Assembly (NCBI GenBank): GCA_002914845.1
Contig: JXTC01000061.1
Location: 984,222 to 1,048,221 of the forward strand
From: Trema orientale
Taxonomy: Eukaryota; Streptophyta; Magnoliopsida; Rosales; Cannabaceae
DNA length: 64,000 nt
Direction of reading: 5' to 3'
Shown one piece after another: positions 1 to 12,997 of this stretch. Below the pieces are notes generated by a model, which saw nothing but the letters and a program-made list of their open reading frames with translations, did no database searches and was not told the DNA's origin. The translations under genes were made by a program, and so were the position numbers. Position 1 is the stretch's first letter. Each line of letters begins with the position of its first letter.

Positions 1-3000
1 GTTCTCCAGGGCAAGGATCACAGAAACCCATGATGCCTGACTTCTTTACACCTTCATGAAGCTGCACCAGCAGATAATAACAGTCAAATTTCAAAGAGGA
101 ACTATGGCAACTCCATGTATTCAAGATTTGAACACACTAGAGTTCTGGGTTGTCAACCAAGAGTAGCTTGCTGAGACAGAGACTGTTCTTAAGGGTATCA
201 AATTCAAACTTGCTATCTCAATTCACAAGCATAATGACTCGACATTTAAATTAGAAAGGATCAAGGATTTGAATAAAGTTTTTATTGACACTAAAAGAAG
301 AACCTGATGGAGGTGCAAATTTAGAATTTTTTTAAAAAAAAATAGTAAATCAGAAACAGGATTTAAGGCTGTCATACCTTGAGCTGGGCAGAATCATTGA
401 CCAGAAAATTAAGAGGTAATGTGACATCTATGATTTGTGAAGCTAATTCGTCATTGGCTTCTACAGGTGCATCTATTTTCTTCAAAGCTTTACGATTTCC
501 ATAGACTGCTTTTGTGATCACGAGTCCACCTCTCTCTAATTGCCTAGCACTTTTCCTGTTGGCTACATTTTGTAGTAACTGTTGAGCTTTCTCGGCTGCC
601 GCTCTTGCCTCCTGAACCTACGTAAGACTTGAATTCTTTACACGCACACAATGAGCAGGCATTCATCAATTTCAAATTATGTCAGCCATATAAGACCATA
701 CCTTGGTAGAAGTTTTTTCCATATTCTCTAAGGCTTTCTGCTTTTCCCTCTTCCGGTAATAAGGTTTAAAAACAAATTTCTGCAAGCAACAGAGAGAGCA
801 AAGAATCAAAAGATCATATACAGACAAGAATCGTTTACTTATTCTGTAAAAACCCATTTTTTTAAAGGGCAAAATAGTCATTTGACCCTATATAAAAAAA
901 ACTAAATTAAATATATATATATGTTTTCTCTCTCTTCCCTCAGACCCGATTCCCCCCACCCTCTCTCTCTCTCGCGCGATCTCCCTCGGCCGAAGGAGGA
1001 CCGCCACCGCAGTGCTCGCCTCCCGGTTGTCGTCCGGCCACCAGACGGCAGGCGGAGCTCCCCCAAGCCACCACGAGCCAGCGCCGGCCAGCTGCAGGGC
1101 TGCCGAAGCTGCTGCCGTCGCCGGAGAAGAAGGAGAAGCTGTTTGGGGCCGTTTCGGATTTTTGGCCGCCGGCGAAGATTCCGACCTCCGTTCGACCTCA
1201 AACCGGACTCGTTGGATTCGTATCATCGCGAGGATCGTCAAGGTATATATATCTCAACCCCATACTGCCCGAATCAAAAGATGCCATTTTTGGGTATTTT
1301 GAGTTTAAGCTTGACTTTTTTAATCCGGCCGTTGGATTGTGTTTTTGACCTCATTTTTGGAATGTACTCGGAAAATGGGGAAGTTTGATATATATATATA
1401 TTTTGTTGTTTGATGACCGGCACGAAAATCGAGATCGGACGATTGAGATTTTGTCTCGTTTTGCGTGCCACCAGTCCGGTGTGGACCCGGACCCGAATTG
1501 GACAAATTATATGTCTAACCTAGCTATTTTGGGTGCTAGGAATTCAGTGAAGAGGTTCATTTGCAGAATTGAATCTCCGGTGAGAAGTTGACTTTTCGCA
1601 AGAGGACAATCGAGGACTGGAAATTGGTTCCCGACCCTCCGGGCGATCGTCAACGACACCTTGAGGACTCAATAGCGTGATATCGCTATTCCGGTGAAGG
1701 TAGGGGTTCAGTTACCTTCGTTTTATACCGTTTTTGAGTTAAAATTTATTTTCTGCAACATATGAGAACAAGTGTGTTTTTAATTATTTAAATTATATGT
1801 GATGGAATCTGGTTGCATGATATATACTGTACTGCTCTGGGAATTTGCTGTGTGCAGATTATTTTGGATATATCAAAAATAGGGCCGTTATGCTGCCCAT
1901 TTTTCTATAAAATCCTATTACACATATTTTATTAAAAAATCAGAGTACAGTAATTTTTACACTTCAGTTCTGTATTGCACGTGTCATAGGATCATACATG
2001 AGCACCGTGTTAGCATCGTGGGTTTACAGTGTGGCGCTGCATGCCCCACCGTCGGTGCAGAGTCCGTAAACCCGCTCAGAGTTTGTTCTTCTAATTACTT
2101 CCCCATTTGGCAAGTGTAGGCAATTCGGTTGCCCCTCCAAGTTTGGTAGACGACACACGGGTGTCCCCTCCGGGCATGGGCTTAGGTATCAAGCAAGCTG
2201 TTAGGTATACTTAGTACCATCATCCTGGGTTTCCACAGATGAGTGGATGTGAGCTCATGGGTATGAGAAATTGTGGTATCAGAACTTTGTGTTTAACAGC
2301 TCGGACGTATCACCATTAAACTAGATTGAAGTTGTTTTTATAACAAGCATGCATCATTATCTAATTAACAATTTGCCATATTGTTTCAGACTTTTAAGGA
2401 TGCCTCTTATAAGAGTTCCGAGGCATCAGCCGGATGCCGAACCTCCTCAACGTCCAGATTTCTCCCATCTGATCGAGGCAATGCAGCAGGCATTCGACCA
2501 GATGAGCAATCCAAACTATTAGCCTCCAGCTCTGAGGGCATGTCAGTTAGATCAGTCAGATTACCTTCAGCGGTTTATGCGCCTCCAGCCAGGGCAGTTT
2601 GATGGTAGACCAGATCCTCTCGCGGAAATTGCTTGGTTGTGTGAGATGGAGAGGCATTTTCGGTCCCTTGGTAATCCTGTGGAGTTTTGGGCAATCTTTG
2701 TCGTTAACCTTCTGACGGGGAGTGCCATTCGCTGGTGGGAGACTGCAGAGCATATGCAGAGTGTTGTGGGTCTAACTTGGGAAGGCTTTGAGCGGATTTT
2801 CAAGGCCCAGTATGCCAATGAGGATCAACAGGATGAGATTATGAATCGGTTTGAGACTTTTGTCCAAGATAACAGAACGGTGAATGAGTACCTGATTGAG
2901 TTCACTGAGTTGACAAGTGTTGCCCTTGACCCAGGTACGAGTGAGAAGTCACGAGTTACCAAGTTCAGAAGTCGTATGAATCGGAACATTTTCAACAGGA

Positions 3001-6000
3001 TTGGCACTCAGACTTTCCATACTCTCTCTGAGATTGCAGTGGCTGCCCAGTGGGCAGAAGCCATCGAAGAGGGATTTGATTCCAGGAGGAACCAGCGGAG
3101 AGGTAATGGCAGGAAAGCCACCAGAAGGAACCAGGGGCAATGGTCAGCCCAAGGTACTCCGAACAGTGGGAGCTCAAACAGCAGTGGTTCTTCAGGGGGT
3201 GACAGAGGTAGTCCTTATGGGGGTTGTTTTGTGTGTGGCCAGCAAGGTCACCGGAAGGAGTGTCCCACCCGTCTATAGAAATCTCCTCTTTCTCAAGGAG
3301 GACCGCAGAGGAGCCAGTCAGGTTCTGTTCATTATCAGAACACTTAGGGAAGGCCGCAACAGTCACAGAGTGCTTCGTAGACTTTTACTTCCCCTCAGCC
3401 TTTTCAGCATCAGTACCGCCCTCAGGGTTACACTCAAAACTTTCAGACTCCTCAGTCCTCAGGGAGTCAGAGTGGGCGTGGTTATGGCAATAGTGGTCCA
3501 GGATCCAGCAGCAACCGTTCTGGTCAGGGGAGAGGCAACAAGGGGAAAGGGAAGGTGACTGGCCATGCCTATGCTTTTACTGGAGCCGACGACACTCAGG
3601 ATCGCACCGGCCGAGGTGTTGTTGACGATATGATCCTTATTTCACACTCTTGGGCACATGTTTTGTTTGATACTGGTGTATCGCATTCATTCATATCCTT
3701 GTTGTTTGCTCAACTGTTGGGGTTGAAATTTTCTGATTTGGATTATGTAGAAATTTTCTGATTTAGATTATGTATTGACGTTTAGTACACCTATGGGAGG
3801 AGTAGCCGATGTGTCTAGTGTGTGTAAGTATTGTCGGATCGTGATTGGTAATAGAAAGTTGCTTGCTGATTTGATTGTGTTACCGATGGGGCAGTATGAC
3901 GTCATACTCGGTATGGATTGGCTGTCGAAATATCGAGTCGTCGTGGATTGTCAAACGAAGCGGGTGACTCTTTTTTCTAGTGATGGACATCCCATTATCT
4001 ATCAAGCTAAAATGAGTCCGTTGAAGCCTAGTCCTGTTCTGAAAGCGTGCTTGGGTGGAGGAAAGAAACACGAGTGTTATGGGAACTTGTTTGCCATTGA
4101 CGGTGAGGTAAGGACAGACGATCAAGACCCATGGATTTCGGTGGTGTGTGAGTATTCAGAGGTATTTCCTGGAGGCTTACCGGGGTTACCACCCGATAGA
4201 GAGATCATCGAGTTCTGTATTGAACGAGTTCCTAGAGCTCAGCCAGTTTCTATTCCAGCCTATCGCATGGCGCCTGCTGAGATAGAAGAATTAAGAGAAC
4301 AGTTGGATGATCTACTCGCAGTAGCACTTCTCCTTGGAGTGCTCCTGTTTTGTTTACGAAGAAAACTGATGGTTCGTTGAGACTTTGTGTGGACTACAGG
4401 AAGTTGAATCAGTTGTCGGTGAAGAACAATTATCATTTGCCAAGGATAGATGAGTTGTTTGATCAACTCGGTGGTTCAAGATTCTTCTCTAAGATTGACT
4501 TGAGATCCGGTTATCACCAGTTGAAGATAAGAGATAATGATATACCTAAGACAGCATTCAGAACCCGATATGGTCAGTTTGAGTTTCTGGTGATGCCATC
4601 GGCTACTCCTCTCATAGGTGTACCTAACGTCAATACATAATCCAAATCAGAAAATTCCAACCCCAACAATTGAGCTAACAACAAGGAAATGAATAAATGG
4701 GATGCACTAGTATAAAAAAAAACATGTGCCCAAGAGTGTGAAATAAGGATCATATCGTCAACAACACCTCGGCCGGTGCGATCCTGAGTGTCGTCGGCTC
4801 CAGTAAAAGCATAGGCATGGCCAGTCACCTTCCCTTTCCACTTGTTGCCTCTCCCCTGACCAGGACGGTTGCTGCTGGATCCTGGACCACTATTGTCATA
4901 ACCACGCCCACTCTGACTCCCTGAGGACTGAGGAGTCTGAAAGTTTTGAGTGTAACCCTGAGGGCGGTACTGATGCTGAAAAGGCTGAGAGGAAGTAAAA
5001 AGTCTACGAAGCACTCTGTGACTGTTGCGGCCTTCCCTAAGTGTTCTGATAAGGAACAGAACCTGATTGGCTCCTCTGCGGTCCTCCTTGAGAAAGAGGA
5101 GATTTCTATAGACGGGTGGGACACTCCTTCCAGTGACCTTGCTGGCCACACACAAAACAACCCCCATAAGGACTACCTCTGTCACCCCCTGAAGAACCAC
5201 TGCTGTTCGAGCTCCCACTGTTCGGAGTACCTTGGGCTGACCATTGCCCCTGGTTCCTTCTGGTGGCTTTCCTGCCATTACCTCTCCGCTGGTTCCTCCT
5301 GGAATCAAATCCCTCTTCGATGGCTTCTGCCCACTGGGCAGCCACTGCAATCTCAGGATGAGATTATGAATCGGTTTGAGACTTTGGTCCAAGGTAACAA
5401 AACGGTGAATGAGTACCTGATTGAGTTCACTGAATTGGCAAGTGTTGCCCTTGACCCAAGTACGAGTGAGAAGTCACAAGTTGCCAAGTTCAGGAGTTGT
5501 TTGAATCGGAACATTTCAATAGAATTGGCACTCAGACTTAAAATGACATCTTTTGATTCGGGCAGTATAGAGTTGAGATATATATATACCTTGACGATTC
5601 TCGCGACGATACGAATTCAACGAGCCCGTTTTGAGGTCGAACGGAGGTCGGAATCTTTGCCGGCGGCCAAAAATTCGAAACGGTCCCAAACGGCTTCTCC
5701 TTCTTCTCCGGCGACGGCAGCAACTTTGGCGGCCCTGCAGCTGGTCGGCACTGGCTCGTGGCGGCCTGGGGGAGCTCCGCCTGCCGTCTGGTGGCCGAAC
5801 GACAACCGGGAGGCGAGCACTACGACGGTGGTCCTCCTTTGGCCGAGGGAGATCGCGCGAGAGAGAGGGGGGGAATCCGGTCTGAGGGAAGAGAGAAAAC
5901 ATATATATATATTTAATTTAATTTTTTTATAAGGTCAAATGACCAATTTGCCCTTTAAAAAAATGGGTTTTTACATTCTCCCCTCCTTATAGGATTTCGT

Positions 6001-9000
6001 CCCGAAATTCAAAGCACAAGTCAAAGTTTACATCACAGTACAATTTCTAACTGAAAGTTAAACAAATGAGGATACTTCTTGTACATCTCTGTCTCGAGTT
6101 CGCAAGTAGCCTCGTCTTCTTTGTGATGTTCCCAAAGCACCTTGACAAGTGGAATCTCTCTGTTGCGAAGCACCTTCAACTCTCTTGCCAACAAGCGAAC
6201 AGGCTGCTCTTCATAGGACACATCTTCTTGGATCGGTACGTGCACGTACTGAATAATATGAGATGGGTCCGGTATGTACTTCTTCAACATCGACACATGA
6301 AACACATTATGCACGTGACCCAACTGTGCAGGTAGATTCAAGCGATACGCCACTGGTCCAATTCTCTCGGTGATCTTAAAGGGACCAATATACCTTGGAG
6401 CAAGTTTACCCTTAACTCCAAATCTTGTAACATCTCGCCTTGGAGTCACTTTCAAGAACACGGAATCACCAGTACCGAACTCTACCTCACGCCTCTTAGG
6501 GTCAGCATAACTCTTCTGACGACTCTGAATCTCCTTGAGTCTCTCTTGGATATCCTTGATCTTCTCAGTAGTCTCTTCAATCAGTTCAGGTCCAAGAATA
6601 ACATGCTCTTCGGGTTCTACCCAACACAAGAGCGATCTACACGGCCTCCTATACAGTACTTTATATGGAGCCACACCCACACTGGTCTGGTAACTGTTAT
6701 TGTAAGCAAATTCCACCAAAGGAAGATGATCATCCCAGTTCCCACCAAAGTCCAGTATGCAACAACGTAGCATATCCTCAAGAATCTGAATGGTCCTTTA
6801 TGGTGAGCTGTACTGATATCCAATTGCGTACCAAGTGCTTTCTGCAAGGCTCTCCAAAACTTGGAAGTAAACCTTGGATCTCTGTCAGAAACTATGCTTG
6901 AAGGCACATCATGCAAGCGTATGATGTTCTCCACATATAGTTTACTGAGCTTAGTGAGAGAGTAGTCAATCCGGATCGGTATAAAGTGAGCACTCTTCGT
7001 CAACCGATCGACTATCACCCAAACTGCATCATTCTTCCTCAAGGTCCTCGGCAAACTGGTCACGAAGTCCATCGTGATCTTGCCCCACTTCCACTCCAGA
7101 ATGGGTAACGGCTGAAGTAATCCAGCTGGTCTCTGGTGTTCAGCCTTGACTTGCTGACAAGTCAAACACTTGGCCACAAAGGTAGCCACATATTTCTTCA
7201 TACCTTTCCACCAATATTGCTGCTTCAAGTCCCGGTACATCTTAGTACTACCTGGATGTACTGCGAACCTTGATTTGTGTCATGTGCATATGAATTGATG
7301 GTTTTGATTACACTGTTTTATATATATGGGTTTCCAGTTTGGATAATATATATATGTGTGAGTATGTTTTGGATTTGAACTAACCATGCAAGAGTTTTCC
7401 ATCACTGAACTGTTCTACTTCGAGGTAACTGTTTTCCTACTGGGCATTGTATGCTCACCCCCCTTCCTCCCTTCCTCTATCTTGACTGTAGTTCATTTCT
7501 TAGTAATGCTAGAAGTCTACTGTTGTGGTGTTTGGACTGTTTGGGGTTTTGTATTAACATTGAACCAAGATTACTACTTTCTAATTTGTCTGTGAACTTA
7601 TGTATGTCATTCTGGGATTTAACTTATTGTTGTAGATGATGATGATGCTTGGGTTTATATTCGATTTCACGTTTTGCAATTATTATTTGGTCTATGTTTA
7701 ATGGCGTATATGAACTGTTGGAGAGATTCACGGGATGAAATTCTAAATATTTTATCAATAAGGACTATTTATGAAACTAAAACTTTTAAGACCGTTTTCA
7801 AATAAATCAAGGAATTTCACATCTTTGTGAAATTCTCCTTCTGTCACTGGCCCGATTTTAAGTCGTGACATATTCAATTCACAGGCCTAAAACTTCTGCT
7901 TCTTAATCCATTTCAAGATCTCAACAGGTATTTTTCCCACTACACACAAACAAGAAATGCTGGCCGGAAATCTTTACGGTGAAACTAAAATAAAAATGTT
8001 ACTACTATAATGTTTTAAGTCAAAAGTTTGGAGTAAAAATCCTAAGGGGAAAAAAATAGACTCAAGTTCAAATTCAACAATGTACCGAGTTATACAATTT
8101 AAGAAGGATGTTTAATGCCTGGAAACACACATTACATCCCTTGATGTACATTCTATGATGTTCCAACTGGACCAAGTTCAAGATACATATTTGTTTTTGA
8201 AAGGTCTTACATAGAAAGATGATAATAGTTAAAAGTCAATTGATACCTTGGAAATCTGGCCATCCACAACAAGATAAAATGCATAGGACACACACAACTG
8301 CTCAATAGATTAGACAGAAACATGACAATGGTATTGGTACAAACCTTGAGTAAAAAGTAAACTGATGTTGGGATAACAAGAGCTCCAGTAGCAACCACAG
8401 GATTAAAATGCCTGGTTAGTAAAATCTGCAAGTAAAAGACATCCTCGATTATGTTAATACAAGACAATGTAGAAAGTTACAAAGTAATCTGATAGATGTA
8501 TGACTGCGTGACGATTCTGAACAACTTTCTAATAACTAAACCCAACATTATAAAGGTCAGGTGAGCTGACAGCTCAAAGATTTTATAAAATCAAATATAG
8601 CTCAAATTAGCATCCATGCCTCAGAATACACAGGTTCATAGCAAGAGGAGTGAGATCATTCTTACAGGAACAATTAACTTTTGGCCACCCCGGTGCAATT
8701 CAAATCTCCAAAAGATACCCTGCAAACAGGAAGGAAACAAATAACATGACCAACATACTAAAATTAAGAAAACTAGATCTAACTAGCTGAATAGAAAGTT
8801 CGTAAAGTCTTTTAGTGAACCGTAAGCAATAAAAGACTAACTAGTAGTCTAGTAGCATTATCTCTTTAAAGTCGATAAAAGTAATAAGTCATTGCCATAA
8901 AGGAAGAAAATCCTTACAACCCACATCTAAGAAACCAAATCAACTCTTCACCTTTATTTCAGGAAACAAGATATTACACCATTATCTCTAGGGGTGCTCA

Positions 9001-12000
9001 AAATCCAAACTAAACTGATTAAACCGACCAATCCAATCCAATCTAATTGTCAAAAATTAGAAATCCGATTACAATTAGATTGGATTGTATGCTAAATTTC
9101 GGATTTTAATTGGATTAGTTCGGCTGGCAGATCTCGTAGTAAAAATCCAATTAAAACCGAACTAATCCAATTTATATTAAATAAATTAAAAAAATAAATA
9201 TATTCAAGTGTTTTTCTATTTTTGGCTTGTGTAGCTCTTAATATAGACATTATTTCACTAAATTGAATGAAAATTCTATCTCAACCAAGCAGTATATTCA
9301 TCTCTTTCCCTCATTTACTATCTCTCCTTAGAAGTAAATTAGAAAAAGGCCAATAGTTCGAGACTCTAGAGTTTTATTATGTTATATAGATTTTGATTTT
9401 TATTCTTTTAATTTGAAATATATTAGAAAACATCTTCAAAAATTTTTGCTCATAACCGATTAAAAAAACCGATCCAATCCAATCCAATTGGATTGGATCG
9501 GTTTTTATAGGTAAATTGGATTGGATTAGATTGGATAGTAATTTCCTAAAACCGACCTATAATTGGATTAGATGGAATATGGCTAAAATAAGTTGGATTC
9601 CAACCGATGATCACCCCTAATTACCTCCCTTGTTTCGAAATTAGGTTTTAAAGCCATATCAGTGCACAGGAAGCTAAAACATAAGTATCACGATAAAGCT
9701 GATCAAACCAATTCTCTGTTTGCAGTACCTGAATTCCTATTGAATACATCATGCGGACAGTGCTGAACTTAGATACCTTCCTTCCTCCACCAACTTCAAG
9801 CTCAAGATTGGTGCTGCAAAGAATAACGTTTAAAAGTCACAAGTGAATAGCACAAAACATGAAAGTACGCACACCATGATACCAACTAAGTTACCAACAT
9901 TAATTGGTCATTACCGATTATCACCTTTTAATTAAAAGAAGAAAGCAAAGTACAAGAAAATATGAATCTAAGGAATAACAAATAACAATGATTAGCACAA
10001 ATGCATCTAAATTAAATGCCATATTGTTTGCAAATACCTCCCAACTTTGCCTGCAATACGGCCATGAGACTTTGATGAAAAGCGATGAGTGTAATGAGCT
10101 GATGCCCCAAAAGAACTTGTGCCAAACTGCAAAAGTGGAACACGATAAAAGAGGGAAATGTGAAACTACTGTTATAATAAAGGGAATGATTGATGAGACG
10201 TAACTTTAAAAAAAATAATAATAATAAAATAAAAAATAAAAAAGTAGGAAGAAACTTTTCTGCAGTTTGAGCACTTAAAATATGAGGAAGAGTAGCGAAC
10301 ATACGCTTTTACAAATAAATCAGTTTTAAACAAGAAAAAATAAAAGTTCTGAGTCATATTCTAAGCAAGTGTTAATTGCATGAATACAAGATTGTAAAAA
10401 GTGCAAACAGTGTTTTCACTTTTTTAACAAAATCAAAATTGTAAACTGTCCTAATTTAGTGCCAAACTTGCAGACATTATGGCATTGTGTTTTGACTTAT
10501 TCCTACTGTTCCGGTCGCCCAGTGTTGTAGACAGGAAATCAGCAACTGATAAGTTCAAAATGCTTGTTTCCTTTATAGAAATTCGATAAGCTTCTTTATT
10601 GGAGGATGGAAGAAGTAAAAAGAAAATATATGATCTACAAGTACCTTTACTTCTCCAGCAGCAGACATTTTCTCTGCTTTCCTTTGCCATCCAACTGAAA
10701 TAGATGACTCTGGGCCTAAACCAAGTTGTATCTGTTAAAAAGCCGGAGTAAACGAACAAAACTCGAAAGGATCAGCAGTCAGATTAACTGATAGAGATAA
10801 AATCGTAAAAAATTGCATTGATCAATCATACTGATCTTAATATACATGGCAGGATTGTGCCCTTAAGATGATGTGACATAATTTTGAATCCGTGCACACG
10901 AAACATCTGACAATAAATTAGCAACGCAAAAGCAGTAAAAGAAAAAAACCATACATTTCCAGTTGAAGTATCAGAGAGTTGGCGAGTCCATGTATTGGTG
11001 AGATTGAGCGAACCGTCTCTCAAAGACATTGCACACGCCATTGTTGCAGTTGAGTGTGCAGATAGTTGACTGGACAGAGTAACGATTCAAGTAAGAACGC
11101 TAATCGACTCAAAAATATTCAGTAGAAAATGGCAATGAGCGTGTACCGAGTAGAGTGAATTCCAACAAGTGCGTGTAAACCAGCTGAAGCCATGAATTCA
11201 ATGGAAGAGACTGAAGAAAGCTGATGCCTAAACACCACAGTAGCAGCTCCACCACCGGTGCTTTCATTAACTTCCAAGTTGCCCGCAATGGCAAGAGTAT
11301 TGTTCTTTGATATCTGAGATTGAACGTCACTTCTCATAGCCATGCTGACATATTTTAGGCAAAATTAAATTAGTTTAACACCATCACCGTCACCATCACC
11401 ATGAAAGCAAGTGTTTTTTTTTTTTTTTTTTAATTTATATATATAAATTTTCCAAATGAAAGCAGTGAGTAGTAAAAGAAAGAGAAAAGAACCAAGAAGA
11501 GAAGAGACGCAAGTACCCTCTCATGAAGCCATCGCCGTAGAGAAAGTGAGGGAAAGACATAGTAGCGAGTATGGTAGAAGAAGGTCGCAAATGGGCAGAA
11601 ATCTTTTCTTCTTCTTTCCTTCGCTTCAGCCTCTCAAGCTCTTCTTTGATCTCTTCCGCTCTGTTGAGCTTGGGACCAAGTTCTAAACCAGAGCTGAGTC
11701 CTTCCATACCATAAATATCATAAATTTGCCTTTTCGTCTCATCGGATAATATCTCATAGGCTTCGCAAATGCGTTGGAAGTTCTCAGTAGCAATGTCTTT
11801 CATCTGAAACACAACCAACCAACTCACCAAATCAGTCTAGAGTAAGAATATGTGAGTATGTATGTATATATATACATATATATATATATGTATATGATAG
11901 ATATAAATATAGACAGACAGACAGATAGACAGATAGATAGATAGATGGATACATGGGGAGCTTGGTATTTGTCAGGGTGATAGACTTGGGCCCATTGACG

Positions 12001-12096
12001 ATAGGCTTTGCGAATTTCTTCGTCGGAGGCTTCGGGGGATATGTGAAGCAATGCGTAAAGCTCCCTATTGGGAGGGCCTTCCCCCTCATCCTTCAT
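1..12096 (-). CDS. OWL1: J-domain (DnaJ) protein, OWL1/DNAJC11-like; 3' end off window
   Basis: Twelve exons read right to left: 12096-11953, 11803-11517, 11344-11147, 11069-10955, 10731-10645, 10126-10038, 9813-9729, 8719-8666, 8425-8345, 779-702, 617-378 and 61 to beyond base 1. All junctions are GT-AG and phases agree throughout, giving about 506 residues. The start at 12096 is fixed by an in-frame upstream stop with no ATG between. The J-domain lies at residues ~12-80 with the HPD signature at 40-42 (VYHPDKY), needed to stimulate Hsp70 ATPase. The rest matches the DUF3395/DNAJC11 C-terminal region (for example [42 protein letters not shown]). It resembles Arabidopsis At2g35720 (OWL1, very-low-fluence light response; about 538 aa from memory), so roughly 30 residues are missing off the left edge. 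Introns 7 and 9 carry transposons; the exons look intact. Function is inferred from family. Confidence 0.95.
845..2273 (+). repeat. Left LTR-like region of the gypsy fossil
   Basis: It starts with TGTAAAAACCC and ends just before TGGTATCAGA (2274), a usual plant primer-binding sequence complementary to initiator tRNA-Met. A GC-rich arginine-coding stretch (about 920-1250) lies inside and recurs inverted at about 5540-5975. The right-hand limit is inferred from the primer site only. It does not visibly match the terminal 630 bases at the other end of the insertion, so the two ends may derive from different copies. Confidence 0.6.
2381..4600 (+). mobile_element. gag-protease-RT part of the gypsy fossil
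   Basis: Plus-strand fragments resemble Ty3/gypsy Gag with a CCHC-type zinc knuckle region ([14 protein letters not shown]), an aspartic protease-like segment and the first part of reverse transcriptase ([33 protein letters not shown]). The polyprotein is broken and is cut off within reverse transcriptase, where an inverted block begins. Confidence 0.88.
4597..5975. repeat. Inverted duplicate blocks inside the gypsy fossil
   Basis: Three blocks copy earlier parts of the same fossil. About 4597-5356 is an inverted copy of about 3029-3800. About 5357-5539 is a direct copy of about 2832-3018. About 5540-5975 is an inverted copy of the first ~430 bases of the left LTR, again ending at TGTAAAAACCC on the minus strand. 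These abrupt switches of strand and order point to several rearrangements or nested insertions of related copies. Confidence 0.85.
6033..7240 (-). mobile_element. Integrase and chromodomain part of the gypsy fossil
   Basis: Minus-strand translation shows an integrase zinc-binding region ([20 protein letters not shown]), the core ([31 protein letters not shown]-like, [13 protein letters not shown]) and a C-terminal chromodomain-like stretch ([18 protein letters not shown]). This order is diagnostic of Ty3/gypsy chromoviruses of the Tekay/Del group. It runs toward the inverted LTR start at 5975, which matches the normal pol-LTR junction. The frame is broken. Confidence 0.9.
8989..9619. mobile_element. 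hAT-type MITE in OWL1 intron 7
   Basis: The terminal inverted repeats read TAGGGGTGCTCA on the left and, reverse-complemented, TAGGGGTGATCA on the right. The flanking 8-bp sequences are attatctc (8981-8988) and attacctc (9620-9627), 7 of 8 identical. An 8-bp target duplication with TAGGGGTG ends is typical of non-autonomous hAT elements. The 631-bp interior is AT-rich, full of short repeats of AATCCAAT and GGATTGGAT, and has no coding potential. Confidence 0.85.
11911..11947. repeat. GACA/GATA microsatellite in OWL1 intron 1
   Basis: A run of GACA then GATA tetranucleotides sits just downstream (in gene direction) of the exon 1 donor site, next to a (TA)n stretch at about 11865-11892. Translation of exon 1 through the donor yields a spurious SIYLS-repeat tail, which is not protein. 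Confidence 0.85.
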
Positions 12097-12169
12097 CTTC
12101 TTCGGTCTTTCTTCCTTCTTCTTCTTCTTCTTGCTCTGTGTTTAGGGTTTTGCAGAGACTGCCATTTTT

Positions 12170-12997
12170 GATAGAAGAGAAGCCCTCTTTTTTATTTGAT
12201 TTTGATTTTGATTAATTTAATTTGTTTATTTGGGGTTTGGGGTTTTAGACTTGTTCAGGCTTAAGGGTTTTTGGAGTGTACATGTTGACCCGACAATGTT
12301 CCGCTGAATACGGTCCAATTTCCTGCATTTTTGGGCTTGATCTTGATCCAGACCTCCTACTATTCTGGGCCTGGCCCAATATACGTTTCTTTTCTTTTCT
12401 TACAAGTTATTGGGGCTTTTCTTGAAAACGGAAAAATTAAACCAACACCACTTCTTATCAAACCCAACCAATTATACAATTTTTTTTTTCTTTTCAAAAA
12501 ATCCGTCTTGTTTGTTAGTTGTTTCGACCCATACATATCTATAGGAAAGTTTTTAGTCACTAAAAGTGATATTCAACAGAATATAAAACACTTTTGTTCA
12601 CTTTTATTCACGTCTTTAAAAAAAGTGACATTTTACTAAAACCCTTCGAGAACAATAATTTGTAAAATTCTAATGACTATTTTGGGCCCATATAATATTT
12701 TGCACCACTGATTATGATGACATTTTTGAGACGAGCCGTTTTTACTAGAATGTAGAAGTATATATGCAGGTGTGGGTACTAAATACTAGTAGTGAGAGCT
12801 AGGAGATATATAGCCTGCCGTACTTTGTATTTTCCAAGTTAACAAGCACCACATGAATGAATGCACACTGTTATGGGCCTGAACCATTGTTTGATCTTTC
12901 TGAAAACTTGAATTACGTCTTCTTACTTCTCACAGCCACTTTTACTGACCCAAGTTGCAAATTGAAGATTAAACGATCATACATGTAATATACATAG
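12170..12997. other. Upstream region of OWL1 and start of intergenic tract
   Basis: The first ~200 bases beyond the OWL1 start probably hold its promoter and 5' UTR (a CTT-rich tract lies at 12105-12135). The rest is AT-rich with no open frame that looks coding and no recognised repeat. Confidence 0.5.

Larger units (their letters stand above)
845..7870. mobile_element. Rearranged Ty3/gypsy (Tekay-like chromovirus) fossil in OWL1 intron 9
   Basis: The block begins TGTAAAAACCC, ends GTCGTGACA and is flanked by the 5-bp direct repeat TATTC (840-844 and 7871-7875), as expected of one LTR-element insertion. Inside, in order: an LTR-like stretch with a tRNA-Met-type primer site near 2274, gag, protease and the start of reverse transcriptase on the plus strand, then inverted pieces of the same element, then integrase with a chromodomain on the minus strand, then a terminal piece. 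It is broken, with at least five internal rearrangement junctions and many interrupted reading frames; it cannot be active. It expands intron 9 to about 7.6 kb. Confidence 0.9.

Noticed and set aside
921-1388. Arg/Pro-rich ORFs on both strands
   Set aside because: They lie in the LTR-like GC-rich stretch of the gypsy fossil and recur in the inverted copy at 5516-5902; composition, not coding, explains them.
11824-11952. Long tail (SIYLS repeats) on the J-domain ORF
   Set aside because: It reads through the exon 1 donor into GATA/TA microsatellite; homology stops at the splice site.
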